64,000 nt of DNA, from the NCBI GenBank assembly GCA_020744425.1, contig JAGMUV010000009.1:682001-746000 (forward strand), written 5' to 3'. Positions 12,566 to 24,669 of this stretch are shown piece by piece; the stretch's first letter is position 1, and every line of letters starts with the position of its first letter. The DNA is from Dactylonectria macrodidyma (taxonomy: Eukaryota; Ascomycota; Sordariomycetes; Hypocreales; Nectriaceae). Position numbers and translations under genes: made by a program. The notes below the pieces were generated by a model. The model made no database searches. It had not been told where the DNA came from and saw only the letters and a list, made by a program, of their open reading frames with translations.

Positions 12566-15149
12566 CTATACCTTCTGATCCCTCAACTTGACCAACTCAG
12601 TCCCGTTCTGCGAACAAGCATACGGATCGACACACACTCCACCGCCGCAACAACTTCCAGTCAAACACACAAACCTGGAGTATCCAGCGTCCTCACAATC
12701 TCCATCGCTGTTGCACGTGCTCACGTAGTTGTCGCACTCCGTGTACTCAAACGCCACCGAAGCGGCCCCGGCAGTCCCACAGATGCAGTTGGTATTCTCG
12801 ATGATGGCCGTGTCTGGATACGCGCACGTGTCTCCGTCATTTCCAGCTTCTGCACCATTGGGGCAGCAGGCAACCTCGGAGGCGTCCTGGATGGTGATGT
12901 TGTAGGTCCGCGGGGAGTCCGGCGCCCAGTTGAGCGTCGTGATGGCCTCGATCCGTGTTACTCCCGCAATCAGGCTGAGGCTGAGTGGGATTTCCCCAGC
13001 GTGTAAGTCTTCGCAGATGTCGTTTTCGAGGTTGCGGTACGTGTTGTACAGCGTGATGTACTCTTCGATGGCACTGGATTCTCCGGGGGGCTCTGTCCTG
13101 CTCTTGGAGAGTACTTGCCTGAGCACCTCCCATAGCTGTTCAAAGGCGGCCGCAGCTGCATCGGCATCTGGTTTCTGAGTTTCATTCAGTCTTTGGCTGT
13201 ACAGAGCGGTCCTGAAGGACTCGACATTCAAGAAGTCTTGCCCCGTTGCCTCAAGAGTGGTGATAACCGTGGCTAAATCGGGACAGGAACTCCCAAACGG
13301 ATCGGTGAGGAGAAAATCCACAACATCGTTCTTGATGGCCCACTGGCACCTCATCGAGCCCGAGAGAGACCCGGGAAACATGCAGTCAAACTCCCAGCGC
13401 CCTGTGGTCTCGTCGACGTCGGTATCCGCGCACGCAGAGGCACCGACACGGAGCTGAGGATAGTGTCTCAGCGTTCTACCCACCGGATTTCTGCACTGAT
13501 CGTGCAGAATGAGAACTTGTCTAAAATCCAAGTCCTCAGCCCGTTTTCGCTTTTCGCTCTCAGAGGCAGCGCACTGTACTCCAGATAAAGTCGCCAATTG
13601 CTGGAGCATGTTGTTGATTTCGATGGAGACTCCGTAGGTGCAATTCCTCGTCGAGAAATAAATGCCACCTGCGTCTAGAAGCATTGAGTTGTCTTCAGTA
13701 TCGATGATGGTAATTTGATTCGTGTTAGAAACGTCAATGAAGTATGATCCTTCAGCGACGTCTCTCACGGTTAGATACAGCGGGTCGACTCCGCCATGGT
13801 CAAATTGCACCGACTCGATGTACGGGATTGGAATCGTTGCGTTTTCTTCACGTAACTGTGAATTGCGTAGTACAGCACGGCGAGGCGGGATTCCTTCAGA
13901 GTCCTGCGCGAGACTGTAGCATGTCTCTTGGGACACGGCACCTGTCCGCGTCACCCGTGTGAAGTTGATTGCGGGGAACTCCGTCATTGTTGCGGATGAT
14001 GCACCATCGACTTGAGATCTAGTGCCGTTGAAGAATTGCGTGCTTGAAGAAGTTGGAGGCGTTACTTCTGTAATGGGTGTCGTGGAAGTAGAGTTTCCCA
14101 GCCAAAAGGAAGTGGTGGGAGTTGGGACGGGAAGTATAGTCCCCCTTGGAGTGGTCGCATTTCCGTATGCCATTTCCGACGAGGAATCGGGGCCTGGCAA
14201 AGAATTGACCCCCGTTGAAGAAAACGACGTAGCAAACGATGTAACTGACAAGTTCCAGCTGGCGAACCTGGACGTCGCCCCGTCTGGCGGAATCCGACCA
14301 GGTGGATTGACGCTCCTGGTCGATTCTGACGTCGCATTTCCTATGAGAGTGCTCGGCGGTAGAGTTCCCGAGGTATTGAACGAGGGGAATGTGGTAACTG
14401 GAGGGACTGAACCTGATACTTGTGACCCTGGAGACGTAATTGTCGATATATTGCTCATGGAAGAGCTCGATTGTTCGCTCCCGTCCGTCCGCGACGCCCG
14501 AGAAGTCCCGTTCGCAGAAGGGTCAACTGGAGGGTCAACTGGAGGGCTGATGAAACTTGAAGCGCCGTTTGCGGTTCTTTCGCTCGTCGTAGATGGGACA
14601 AGAGTCATAGAAGAGACAGGACGAGTTCCGTTGCTAAGTCTGCCAGTACTTGATGGAGATCGTGTGGTTGATGAGAAGGAACTCATGAAAGAGCCCGAGG
14701 TTTGTCCAGGCGCTGGTCTTCCAGCCGGAGGTTTTGATGTCGAGGCAGAGCTCTGGCCAGAGGCACCGGAGTTGGGAGCGTCTGAAGTAGCTGTGAAGCC
14801 TCCGGTTGTAGCAGTTCCGGAACTAATGCTTGAAGCTGCCGCGCTGGAGTTGGTAAGAATGCATCGACACTAACTCGACATTAGTCTCTGGCCACGATTG
14901 TGTTCTTTCAACTACCGTGTAGCTTACATAGGACGATACCTGAGTCTGGTTATAAGTCACATAAGCCGGAGGCGTATTGTATCCGCCAGTACAATGCCCG
15001 TTCCCAATCACGCTGGAACAGAAATCGATCCCATCATTAGAGAGCGACGTGTAGAGAGCGTCATGGGGACAAGTCCCCGTCGCATCTCGAGCTGCAGGGA
15101 GTGCATTGATGTTTTGAACAAGGAACGGAATGATGATGAACCTCCACAT
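12566..15149 (-). CDS. Large secreted Ser/Thr-rich (mucin-like) protein with Cys-rich C-terminus
   Basis: Exon 1 (15149-14928) and exon 2 (14869-12566) flank a 58-base intron; the product has 841 aa. It starts with a hydrophobic signal peptide (MWRFIIIPFLVQNINALPA) followed by a short Cys-containing region. Next come roughly 270 residues dominated by Ser, Thr, Pro and Gly with many N-glycosylation sequons, a composition typical of heavily O-glycosylated fungal wall or surface proteins. A globular region with scattered cysteines follows, and then a Cys-dense end (CCPNGAEAG, CICGTAG, CLTGSCCGGGVC). There is no clear GPI-anchor tail. I do not recognise a named domain; a wall, matrix or adhesin role is inference. 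Confidence 0.8.
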
Positions 15150-16009
15150 CGTGAAGGCTAGCGAGAGTGGGGAATAGAGCCAGCCGTGAAATGAGGGACC
15201 GACTTTGGCCGCACCGCGTCAGCGGTACTTATAAGAGGAGGCACATGCATATCTTGAGTTGCCGAACCCTTGTGTGAAGTTTGCAGCCACCCATGAAAGA
15301 GGTGAAGTGAGACTCTGTGGAGGAACACTAGTAAGCGTAGTGAGTGCCCGCTGTGGTAAGAGCCGAGAGACGTGCCGTCAAGTGCAAGCCACCCTCCGGC
15401 GGACAACAATTCGTATTGAAAGTCGGTTGCTGGTACTTTTGGTTGTGTCGTTGGTCCTGGCTGTGAGGAAGGGTCTCACTTCTGATGGAAGTATCCTTGT
15501 CCAACAACTGACGCCCCGTCACCGAGTCTGGGCCACAAGCGGGATATTAAAGGACCCGGTCTGGCAGCCACAAAAAGGAGTGCGAGATCCGTACGCCGCG
15601 CGGGCTATGGCACATTGCCATATCTGTGCATCGCGGCCAAGCCGTGCCGGTGCCTTGTGGTGTCCGTTGATGTTCCCGTCTTCAGCCGCTCGATCCAGAT
15701 GCGAGTGCGTGGTTGCACTGAATATGGGCAAGTTCTTGACCAACCTGAGACTAAAAGTCGGCAACAATCAATACACAGAGTGAATCAGGGGGGCTTCGCT
15801 GGCAACAGGAAACACCCTCGCGCAATCAGCTCCCTCTCGCCACAAGTTGCCACAACCAACGAAATAGTGCTCATTGCAAGAATAGTCATCAGACCAATCA
15901 TTATCAAAACCATCCGCCTGTTCGTTACCCATCTAGCCCAGCAATCAAGTCCACATGGTTCGTCATATACATAATTACATGCCCGTTCATCATCATCCGC
16001 CCACACCAT
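15150..16009. other. Intergenic region
   Basis: 860 bases between the mucin-like gene's start and the SMC4 stop. A 174-codon plus-strand frame (15259-15783) has no signal, domain or intron structure and is not accepted. The part next to 15149 is presumably the mucin-like gene's promoter. Confidence 0.55.
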
Positions 16010-19000
16010 CTATCGCATCGCTAAAGTTGTTGTTGTCTGGCTACTTTGCGCCCTGTGCTGGCTCTGTGGTCTCACGATATAGTCTTTGTTCTCAATCGTT
16101 ACACTCTTGGTCATATGGTTGACCTTGTACACTCCCACAAGTCGCGCCGCCAGCTCAAACATGTTGTTTCGGAGCGAGATAACAACGAACTGGGCGTTCT
16201 TTGTGCGCTCCTTGATGTAGTTGGCAACGATCGAGACCTGCGTGGCTTGTTAGTGACTTGGATGTCGAGGACGATGGAAGCGAGGTGTCATGTTGGTCGT
16301 AGGCTAACCCCACTGTATTGTTTGCAGCCGAGTGTCTCGGGCAATGAACGCAAAGGGGGATGGGAATACTCACGTTTCTGAAATCCAACGCTGCGTCAAT
16401 CTCGTCCATGACGTACAAAGGTGTTGGCTTGTAGTGATGTAGAGCAAACACCAGAGCCAAACTACTCAACGTCTTCTCACCACCAGAAAGGTTGCTGATG
16501 TTCTTCCAGCTCTTCTTCGGTGGCATCACACTGAACAGAATACCTTCACTGAACGGGTCCAAGCTGTCCACAAGCTCCAGCTCGGCGTTGCCGCCCATTG
16601 TGATCATTTGGTACATCTCCTTGAGGCGGAGAGAGATGGCGCTGAATCCTTCCATGAAGCCTTCTAATCGGAGGCGGCGCAAGTCATCGCACCGTTTCTT
16701 GGCAGAATCTCGCTGCGCGATGGCGGTTTGGAGATCCGAAGAGCGGGAGGCATGTTCCTCCACACGTCTGCGATACTCCGCAAGAACACCAAGGTCAACG
16801 TTGACATTCTGGGTCTTTTCTTCGAGAGCAGCAATTTCACCCTTGAGAGTTTCTTTGCTCATGTCGGCAAGCTCATCAGGAGTGAACCTGGGGAGTTCAT
16901 TGGGCTGATCAGTAGAAGGCTCCTCGTCCTCTTCCTCATCGGCAGGAGCGTCGGTCATATCGACGTCATCAACAGGAGCATCGCCCATCTCGACGTCTTC
17001 ATCAAGGCCTGCGGTCTTGTCTTCTCTGGCCTCCTGTTTGACTTTGCTGGGCTTAGAGTTGCCGATGAGGTCGTCCAAGTTCTGGAGGACCAGCTTGGAG
17101 TGTTTGTCTTCCCAGTAGCGAAGTCGCTTCTGGTTCTCACTCAGCGCCTTTTGATTCTCCTCTAGCTTGTTTCGCATCTCAATCTCCACAGCTCTGGTTT
17201 CGTTCAACTCGGCCAGTTTCTCGTCTAACTCGGCCTTCAGGGACTTGAGCTCCTTCTTCTTGGCGCCCAGGCCCTCCTCGGCCTCATCGACTTGGCTCTG
17301 AAGTTCTTCGGCCCTCTCGCCCTGGTGATTGATATCGTCCTCAAGTGCTTGGAGATCGTTGGCTGCTGCGTTCAGATCCTTTGACGCCTTAGCATGATCC
17401 TTCTCGAGCTTCGTCTTCTGCTTCTCGGCCTTGGCCTTGCCGACCTCGGCGTTTGAGATCTCCTCGCTGTGAGAGGCGATTTCTTCCTTGATGGAGTCGA
17501 CCTTGGCGCGTTGAGCGCGAAGCTTTTCACCTCCAACTTCCATGATCTTGTCCTGTAGTGCCTTGATTTCCTCTTCCACGCTGGAAGTCTCACCATGGAG
17601 CTTCTCAACCTCCTTGTTTAGCTTGGAAATATCCTTCTGCAAGGCTGCGATGCGGTTGTTATCGGAAGCTGAGGGTTGGTGCTCCTTGCTCAATTCCTTG
17701 ATCCGCCGCTGAAGATCGGCAACATTTCGGGTCGCACTGTCGACCTCGAGGCCGATCTTCTGCATCTTGGTATCGAGATCGGGGATTTCTACCTGGAGCT
17801 GCTTGAGACGAGTCTCGCACTCTCGTTGATACTCCTGGAACTCATTGAACTTCGCCTCCCAACCGTCGCGATCGCTCTCAAGCTTGGCAACCTGCTCATT
17901 GGTGATGTCTGCAACAAGCTTGGATGACATGAGACCTCTCTTCACGGTAGTTCCACCACCGGACATCGTACCCGACTTGTCAATGAGCTCACCGTCAAGA
18001 GTCACGACTCGCCATCGCTTGGCACCATACGCAATCCTGTTTGCCTGCGCAAGGTCGGTTGCGACGAGGGTATCTTGCATTGCGTGGTAGAATGCTGGGC
18101 GGAACTTGTCCTCCTTGGCTTTGACTAGATCGAACAGCCGAGGAGCGTTTTCAGGGGTCTGAATTGGTGACATGTCTCGCACCCTCAGCTTGTCTAGACA
18201 TATGAAGTTGCCTCGTCCTAGATTGTTCTTTCGCAGATACTCGATGCACTGCTGACCAGCCTCGACTGTCTCAGTGACGAAATTGTCGAGAGCGCCGCAG
18301 GCCGTGGAAATGGCGACGTCGTACTTTTGATCGATGGTGCCGAGGTTTCCAAGTCGTCCGTTGAAGCCGTCAATGCGACCCGACTCCCTCATTCGCATGA
18401 GCGCTGCAAGGACGTTGCCTCGGGTCTGGGTATTAGACAGACTGGAACGCGCTTCGTCTGCTTTTTGTCGTGCGTTGGAGATCTTGGATCGAATCTTCGG
18501 TTCCTGCGTAGATAGAACCTTCAATTCAGACTCCATATTGGCCGCCTCCTCGAGTAGCTCAACTTTCTGCGCTTCGCAGGTCTCGAGCTCCTTTTGCTTT
18601 TCCTTCTTGCCCTGCTCGATAGATGTGATTTTGGTCTCGAGGTCTTCCAGAGCAACAGCACCCGCGTTGGCCTTTTCTTGGAGAATAGTCAGCTCGCTCT
18701 CTGCGACAGCGATTGCCGACTGCTTCTGGTTGATCTTCTCCATCCAGGGCTCGAGGGTCTTTTGCTTGGCGGCGATCTTGTCGGAGAAAGCTTGGGTCTT
18801 GCCCTTCAGGCTCTCACGAATCTTGGTAAGCTCTGCTTCCTCTGCTTCCACCTGCGCCTCTAGTTCAGCGATCTCTTGCGTCCGTGTCTCGATATCTTCG
18901 GCACATTGCTCGATAGTCTCATCGGCTTCGGCAGAAGTTGTTTCGGCATTCTTGATGGTCTTTTCGAGCTTCTTCTTCTTGTCTTCCAGGAACTTTCGCT

Positions 19001-20634
19001 TCTCATCAAACTTGACACGCTCCTGTTCAAACTTGGCCATCTCCTTGACCAAAGCCTGGGTTTCTTTCTCTTGAGCCTCGAACTCTTTCGCGCCTTTGGC
19101 ATGGGCCTTTTCAAGGCCCTTGATGACCTGCTGGCCGCCGTGATGGTTCTCAACCTCAACATCTAGCTGGGCCTGCATCTGGTTGATCGCTTCTTCAGTG
19201 ACGGTCAGGTTGTCATGGCATTCGTGGATGAAAAGCTGATAGAGCGCAGACTGCTTTAGCGCTAGTTCGTTCTCATCGCGAACAAATGCGAGTGCCTTGT
19301 CTTTCTTGTCCTCCAAGCTGTTCTTTTCCTTCTCGACATGCTGGACTCTGCCACTCTTCTCCATGCATATTTCGTTCAGAGTTTCGACTTCGGTGGCGGA
19401 TTCCTCGATAGGACTCTTGTACTTGGAGGTTCCAATGATATCCTCAAGGTACTCGAGTAGACCGTCCTCATGTTCGTTGCCAGCCTTGGGCTTCATCTGG
19501 GCAATCGACTCGACTTCACCTTGAAGAATGAGGAAGCGTTTGTGGTCAAGGTCGACGCCTCGGTCTCGCAGCAGGGTTGTGACAGTCGTGAAGTTGGACT
19601 CTTTGCCGTTGATGTAGTATTTGCTCGAGTTGTTTTTGAAAGCCTTTCGGGAGATGATGAGTTGGGAGTCGGGGATAATCTCATGGCCACCACCAGGCTA
19701 CAGTTGTTAGTGAGATTCTGGGTATCCTTGGGGGGGCGCGTACCTGATCCATCACCTCTTGAAAGTGGACAGCGACCTCACAGTGATCGAGGTTCGGGTG
19801 TTGGGCCGAGTTATGAATAAGGGCGGAAATTTTGCCCTGTCGCATCTTGCTGGCGCGGAAACCGAAGACGAAGAGCAACGAGTCAATGACGTTGGACTTG
19901 CCCGAACCGTTAGGCCCTACCACTGACGAGAAGGATGCGTGGAAAGGGCCAACTTCTTGTCGTCCGGCGTAACTCTTGAAGTTGTTGAGAATCAGGTATG
20001 TGAGGACAATTCGGGGCTTGGGGGTCGTGTCCTCGACAACGGGAACTGGAATCGTCCGGGCCTTGAGCACAATGTCCATGGGCTTTTCCATAATTGTATC
20101 CATCGCCTTGATAGGCTTGATAGTCACCTGGGTGTCATCTATAGTTGATGTATTCACACTGGAAGTGGTAATGTCGGCCAGAGCTGATGCCTGGATCTTT
20201 GATGACTCGGGCGAAGCAGTGGGCTGGGGTGTCGGCGGGGCGAGATCGGGAACTGAAGCTATCGAGCTGCGAGGCGCGGCGCTCTTGCGCTTCCGTGGCG
20301 ATGCCTTCTTCGGGGTAGCGTCTGGGTCGGGCTTGATGGTTGTGTCAGCGTCGAAAACTTCGCTGGGCTCAATCGACGCGGCTGGAGCTGGAGCCTTGCG
20401 CGGTCGACCTCGTCGGGCCGTAGGCGCGGGAGCTGCAGCTGGTGCAGCTGACTTGCGCCCGCTCCGCGTCTGTCGTTTCGCAGGGCTCTTGGGAGCTTCT
20501 GGCTCAAAGTCCTCCTCTTCCTCATCATGGGCTCTGGTGCGGTTGGAAACTTCCTCGTCGTCGTCTGAATCTATCACGGCGGTGCGCCTCGTAGCGGCAC
20601 GTCGAGACGGCCTGGTGGGCGAAGCCTCGGACAT
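16010..20634 (-). CDS. SMC4: Condensin subunit SMC4
   Basis: Three exons, 20634-19744, 19697-16374 and 16237-16010 (introns of 46 and 136 bases), give 1480 aa. SMC4 pairs with SMC2 in condensin, which compacts mitotic chromosomes using ATP. An acidic, Pro/Ala-rich tail of about 200 residues precedes the N-terminal ATPase half with Walker A GPNGSGKSN at about 240. Long coiled coils flank a hinge containing GFNGRLGNLGTID and DKSGTMSGGG. The C-terminal half has signature NLSGGEKTLSSLALVFALH at about 1366 and Walker B PLYVMDEIDAALD at about 1390. The hinge and the GKRWRV region match SMC4 rather than SMC1-3. The last 20 residues are unusually polar. It is divergent from the ELYS-like gene. Confidence 0.97.
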
Positions 20635-21067
20635 TGTAGTGGGGTGAATCTAGCAGCTGGTGCTAGATGGGTAAAGAAAGAACGAAAGGAAGGATAATAA
20701 GCCAGCAACTGCTTATAGCAAGTGACGATGCTGTCTGAAGTGAAAGCCGATACCTTACCGGGATGTCTGCTTGAGATCTTGTCGTGTTGGGGTTTGAGCG
20801 GTCACAAAGTGGTTGCGCCCCGCGTTTGTTTGGAAATATCCAGATCGGTCGCCAGATTGTAAACAATACGTACCGTGCCCGCACGTCAGGGGCGCTAGCC
20901 CGCTTGCAAGGACCGCCCCACGCCAACACGTGATCTCGTGAAGTTCAGGCGCCAAAGCTCTTTGTTTCGCGATAGCTTCCAAAGCGCTGCTAACGCCATT
21001 GTTTCTCAACTCGCGCTTCACCAAGTTCTTCGACTAATTCGCGAATCGCAATCGTCGTTTCGTCATA
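20635..21067. promoter_or_regulatory. Shared promoter between SMC4 and the ELYS-like gene
   Basis: 433 bases separate the two divergent start codons, so both promoters and leaders must lie here. No gene is present. No specific factor site was recognised. Confidence 0.5.
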
Positions 21068-22098
21068 ATGTTCAACTACACAAACCTTCACGACGTGTTT
21101 CCAACGGACTCACCGAACCCCTACGATCGCAAGCTGCAGCAGGAGATTGACCACTGCCGGAAGAGCTTCGATGGAGTTCTCTTCATTGACCGTGTGCTGA
21201 GAGCCGTGGGCATTACTAAGGGTATGTATGCTTCCCGTGAGATAGTATGGTGGGTGACTGACAACGGTCAATCTAGCTAAAGTCTACCCTCCGAAAACTG
21301 ACAATGCCCTGAAGCAGTTGCATCAGCAAATTTGCGAAGCTGGCATGTCATTGCACTACAAATACTCCTTGTTCTACTACATTCTTCTCGACTTTGACGA
21401 GGCTTCCGGCCGACAGGGCGTGTCGGAGACGTTTGTTGAAGCTTCTGGGATGCCCAAGAAGTACCAAATCTTCATGAAGGGTCTGTGGCACATGGATAAA
21501 CAGGACTTCGAGGTAAGGCGTATCTTCCCCTGCGGCTCCTGCACCGACTAATGGTTTGTCCTTTCAGCATGCACTCGAGTACATCGCGCACCCGTCCCTC
21601 ATCCCCGATTTCGCCGACGACATCATCACCATCCTCGTTCGCCGCGCCCAAGGCAACGACTACACCTTGGCGCTGTCGTACTTCCAGACTGTCCAGCCGA
21701 TTCTCAAGACGTCAGCCGCCCTCGAGCTGCTCTTCGATGCGATGGCCCGGACAAATGTTTCAGAAGCGTTGTTCTACTCTCGTACGCACCCCACGCACAC
21801 TCGCCAGCTGCTTTTCCGACAGCTAGTTGCCTCTGTTTTGGAGGGCCGAAGCAGTGCGGAGTTGTCAAGCCGGGCATCGGAGCTCGCTTTCTCCCCCCTA
21901 GATTCGGCCGAGGAGCAGTGGTTCGAGGAATACTTGACCGTCGGCAATGGCAAGGCCCATAAGAGGGCCAAGGATACCCTATTGATTAGGAAGATTGCCT
22001 GCGATCGGGTTTCCGAAGTCGCCAATCAAAGATATGGTGGCCAGTGGTCTGGTGTCCTTGAAGGAATCAAGGGTGGCATTGCAGGACAAACAGAATAA
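21068..22098 (+). CDS. ELYS-like nuclear pore assembly protein
   Basis: Exons 21068-21221, 21277-21512 and 21568-22098, with two 55-base introns, give 306 aa. The sequence fits the short fungal ELYS-domain proteins (fission yeast Ely5 type), all-helical proteins tied to the outer ring of the nuclear pore. Typical segments are the N-terminal YDRKLQQEIDHCRKSFDGVLFID, the YSLFYYILLDF helix, FMKGLWHMDKQDFEHALEYI and FADDIITILVRR. The C-terminus is helical without further domains. It shares a 433-base promoter with SMC4. The family call rests on pattern recall and was not tested by search. Confidence 0.75.
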
Positions 22099-22683
22099 TC
22101 GACATTGGCGGAGTGATGTTGCCATCTGGTGAGGGAAGCATAGCGACGGCGTTCGGTCTGGTTCTTCAATTCGCTCTGTTTCCGAATATGTAGAGTATGG
22201 AGAAAAACACTTGGCACATAAAGCAAACTTCTTAAACACACAGCCCTCATTATTACCAATTCACAGTTGGCATCTGTAGAGGTCTGACTGCTTGCGACAT
22301 CCGAACGGCGGCACCTCCGATCTCGGGTTCTCATGTACCGATAGGGACTCTCATGCGGGGCCGTCGGTCCAAGAAGTGGACTCCGACTTTCTGCTTGGCG
22401 GGCTTGAGAAGCGGAATGGAGATTTACTATGGCGTAGTATTCGAGGCTTGATAAGCCGGCAATTGGATTGGATTATAAACCCGATTCTATGCGTCAAACC
22501 ACGCCCTTCGCCTCTGAGGGGACCGATAAATAGCAATGAGACTTGGCTTGCATCAACTCCAACAGCCCCGCATTCTGTCATCACATATCTACAATTAACT
22601 CAATTAGCATCCATCCATCCTCTCTTTCGAGTTATACCCAGACTATCATTAAAGGCAACTTCTCGGACTTTTATCAGATAAAC
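22099..22683. other. Intergenic region
   Basis: 585 bases between two genes on the same strand. No coding frame or RNA gene was recognised. The last part is the presumed RidA promoter and leader, where AT-rich sequence is followed by a run of short CA- and TC-rich motifs. Confidence 0.5.
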
Positions 22684-23216
22684 ATGTCTCGCATCGCCAC
22701 CTTTACCGACAAGGCCCCAGCCCCTCTCCCGGTCTTCAACCAGGCCATCGTTGCCAACGGCTTCGTCTACACCTCGGGCTCCATTGCCCAAGATCCCGCA
22801 ACGGGCAAGATCATCGACGGCGACATCCAAGCTCACACGGTAAGTGCTGAACTTTGACGAAGAGACCGTATCAGCGCTGATTCCTACCCCTGTAGCACCG
22901 AGTCATCCAGAACCTTTCCGCGGTTCTCGATGCGTCTGGCTCCAGCATCAACGATGTCGTTGAAGTCAACATTTACCTCGCCGACATGGGCGACTTTGCC
23001 AAGATGAACGAGGTCTACCAGACGTACTGGGGCGATGTCAAGCCCGCCCGAACGTAAGTTAAGACGTCCGCCTTGCAGGTTCCTAGAGTCAGCTAACCAA
23101 TACCTGTTTCGCTGTTCAGTTGTGTGGCGGTTAAGACACTACCAGCAAACACAGACATCGAAATCAAGTGCATGGGTGTGGTGAGCAAGCCCTGGAACAT
23201 CCAAGCAAAGATATAA
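22684..23216 (+). CDS. RidA/YjgF/YER057c family reactive-intermediate deaminase
   Basis: Exons 22684-22839, 22896-23053 and 23120-23216 (introns of 56 and 66 bases) give 136 aa, a normal length. RidA proteins hydrolyse reactive enamine/imine intermediates of amino-acid metabolism and protect PLP enzymes. Family features visible are NGFVYTSGSIAQDPATG near the N-terminus, the HRVIQNLSAVLDASG helix, the VVEVNIYLADMGDFAKMNEVYQTYWG segment and the PARTCVAV strand carrying the conserved substrate-binding Arg. There is no obvious mitochondrial presequence, so a cytosolic form is more likely. Confidence 0.92.
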
Positions 23217-24669
23217 ACCAGCACCCGAAAAAGCGTTTGCTCGTGGGGGTCTGAAGAAGCAACTTGGCCGCGCTGGTTAATCCTTGTCGCCATCTGTTCC
23301 TATTTGGAATGCGTGAGCACTTTAATTTGCCCGTGTTCGGAAATCCTGGGAAGAAGAATTGTAAATCGAACAGACCCTGTCTGGGTGGGGTATGAATCTG
23401 TTGGTTGCGTTCCCTCTCTGGGCGACGTTCGAAACTTTCGATGCCAGATAGCCCGCTAAGGCAGTTCCACCTATCACCTTCAGTCAATTTGCTGCCCATG
23501 TCCGCTCTTATACTGAACCCATTGTGAAATCCTTTGTTTGAGATTTTCGGACAAATGTAGCGTATAAACTTGTCTCTCGATCGCTAAGCAATCGTCTCAG
23601 CATTAGACCATCTGAAGCCTTATGTCACAGTGTGTGGTACAGAACTTATTCGTAGTTTCTTCCCGAAACGCAATACTGTCTAGGCTTGCGACCAAAAGCT
23701 TTGTGTGGTGGAAAGTGCGGAATCAGATAGACCTAGTTTGGATGATGAGACAACGGGCCGAGTACGCAATCTCGTATTGGGCATGGACTGCGGCACAGTG
23801 ACATATACATGCTAGTTTTTTTTTCTCTTTGTTGCCATCGTTTGTGACATGCGTCTACGGCGTTGATTCTGGCTTGGGACAAGGTAGTACTTTAATCATG
23901 ATATCTACGTAGTACATATCAACCAGAGTTGAAACTAACTGGACTATAGCGTACCTTACTATATACCGTCACGTCAACTAGGAAGATACTCGTGGTGATT
24001 GAGAGTCGATGGTTGGATTCATGCGGATCTATCGGATACGAAGATGAATTGACCACCATCCCAATTGAGGAACACTCAATACGAGCCAGCCAATCACCGA
24101 CACACGTGGACCCCTAGATCTCCCCATATGCCTACCCACTTCTATCTCACCACAGGACCTGGAACGTCGTGATTCTGGATGAAATTTCCCATGCTAATTA
24201 TAGGCTCTTTTGCACTGGTGCTTTCGCCATTTGCACTGCCTAGACGCGATGGAAGAGCTGAAGACCCCCAACACGACTCACACCCCCGAGGCTAGTTTTG
24301 GCCAGGGTTGCCCCCATCCACCTTCCGAAGTTCCGGAAAGCTGTTCAGCAAACTTCGTGGAGCCCCCAAAGTTGTAATTTCGCGTTGGTGATGCAGAAAA
24401 GTACGGCGAAGGGAGGACTTGGGCCAATGATCGTACCACAGTAACCTCTTTGTTCTGTCTGCTCATGGGGCGACTAGGCCGCATTGGAGCTGCGCCGCCT
24501 GGAATGATGGACGATGATAACGGATAAGAAGCTCTAGAACCTCCATTCCAGTTTCTTCGCCCCCGTGTTTTTGAATGTCTCTGTTTTTGTCCTCACATTG
24601 TCTCCCCTGATACTTGGGTCAGCGAGCTTCACCGCGCTGTTCCACTGTCTGGGACGGGTCCCCGGCACG
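23217..24669. other. Intergenic region of 1.45 kb
   Basis: No supported gene. The frame at 24278-24484 is short and shows no protein character. The interval includes a stretch of T residues near 23820 and the promoter of the glycosyltransferase gene. Confidence 0.55.

Noticed and set aside
14022..14873. Plus-strand frame of 283 codons opposite the mucin-like gene
   Set aside because: It mirrors the Ser/Thr-rich repeats on the minus strand; the minus-strand gene has a signal peptide and a clean intron.
15259..15783. Plus-strand frame of 174 codons
   Set aside because: No signal, domain, splice sites or codon-quality support; it lies in promoter DNA of the mucin-like gene.
18334..20647. Plus-strand frames of 246 and 223 codons inside SMC4
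   Set aside because: They are antisense to the SMC4 coiled coil and N-terminal tail; low-complexity Ser/Ala/Phe composition is explained by the reverse of Lys/Glu codons.
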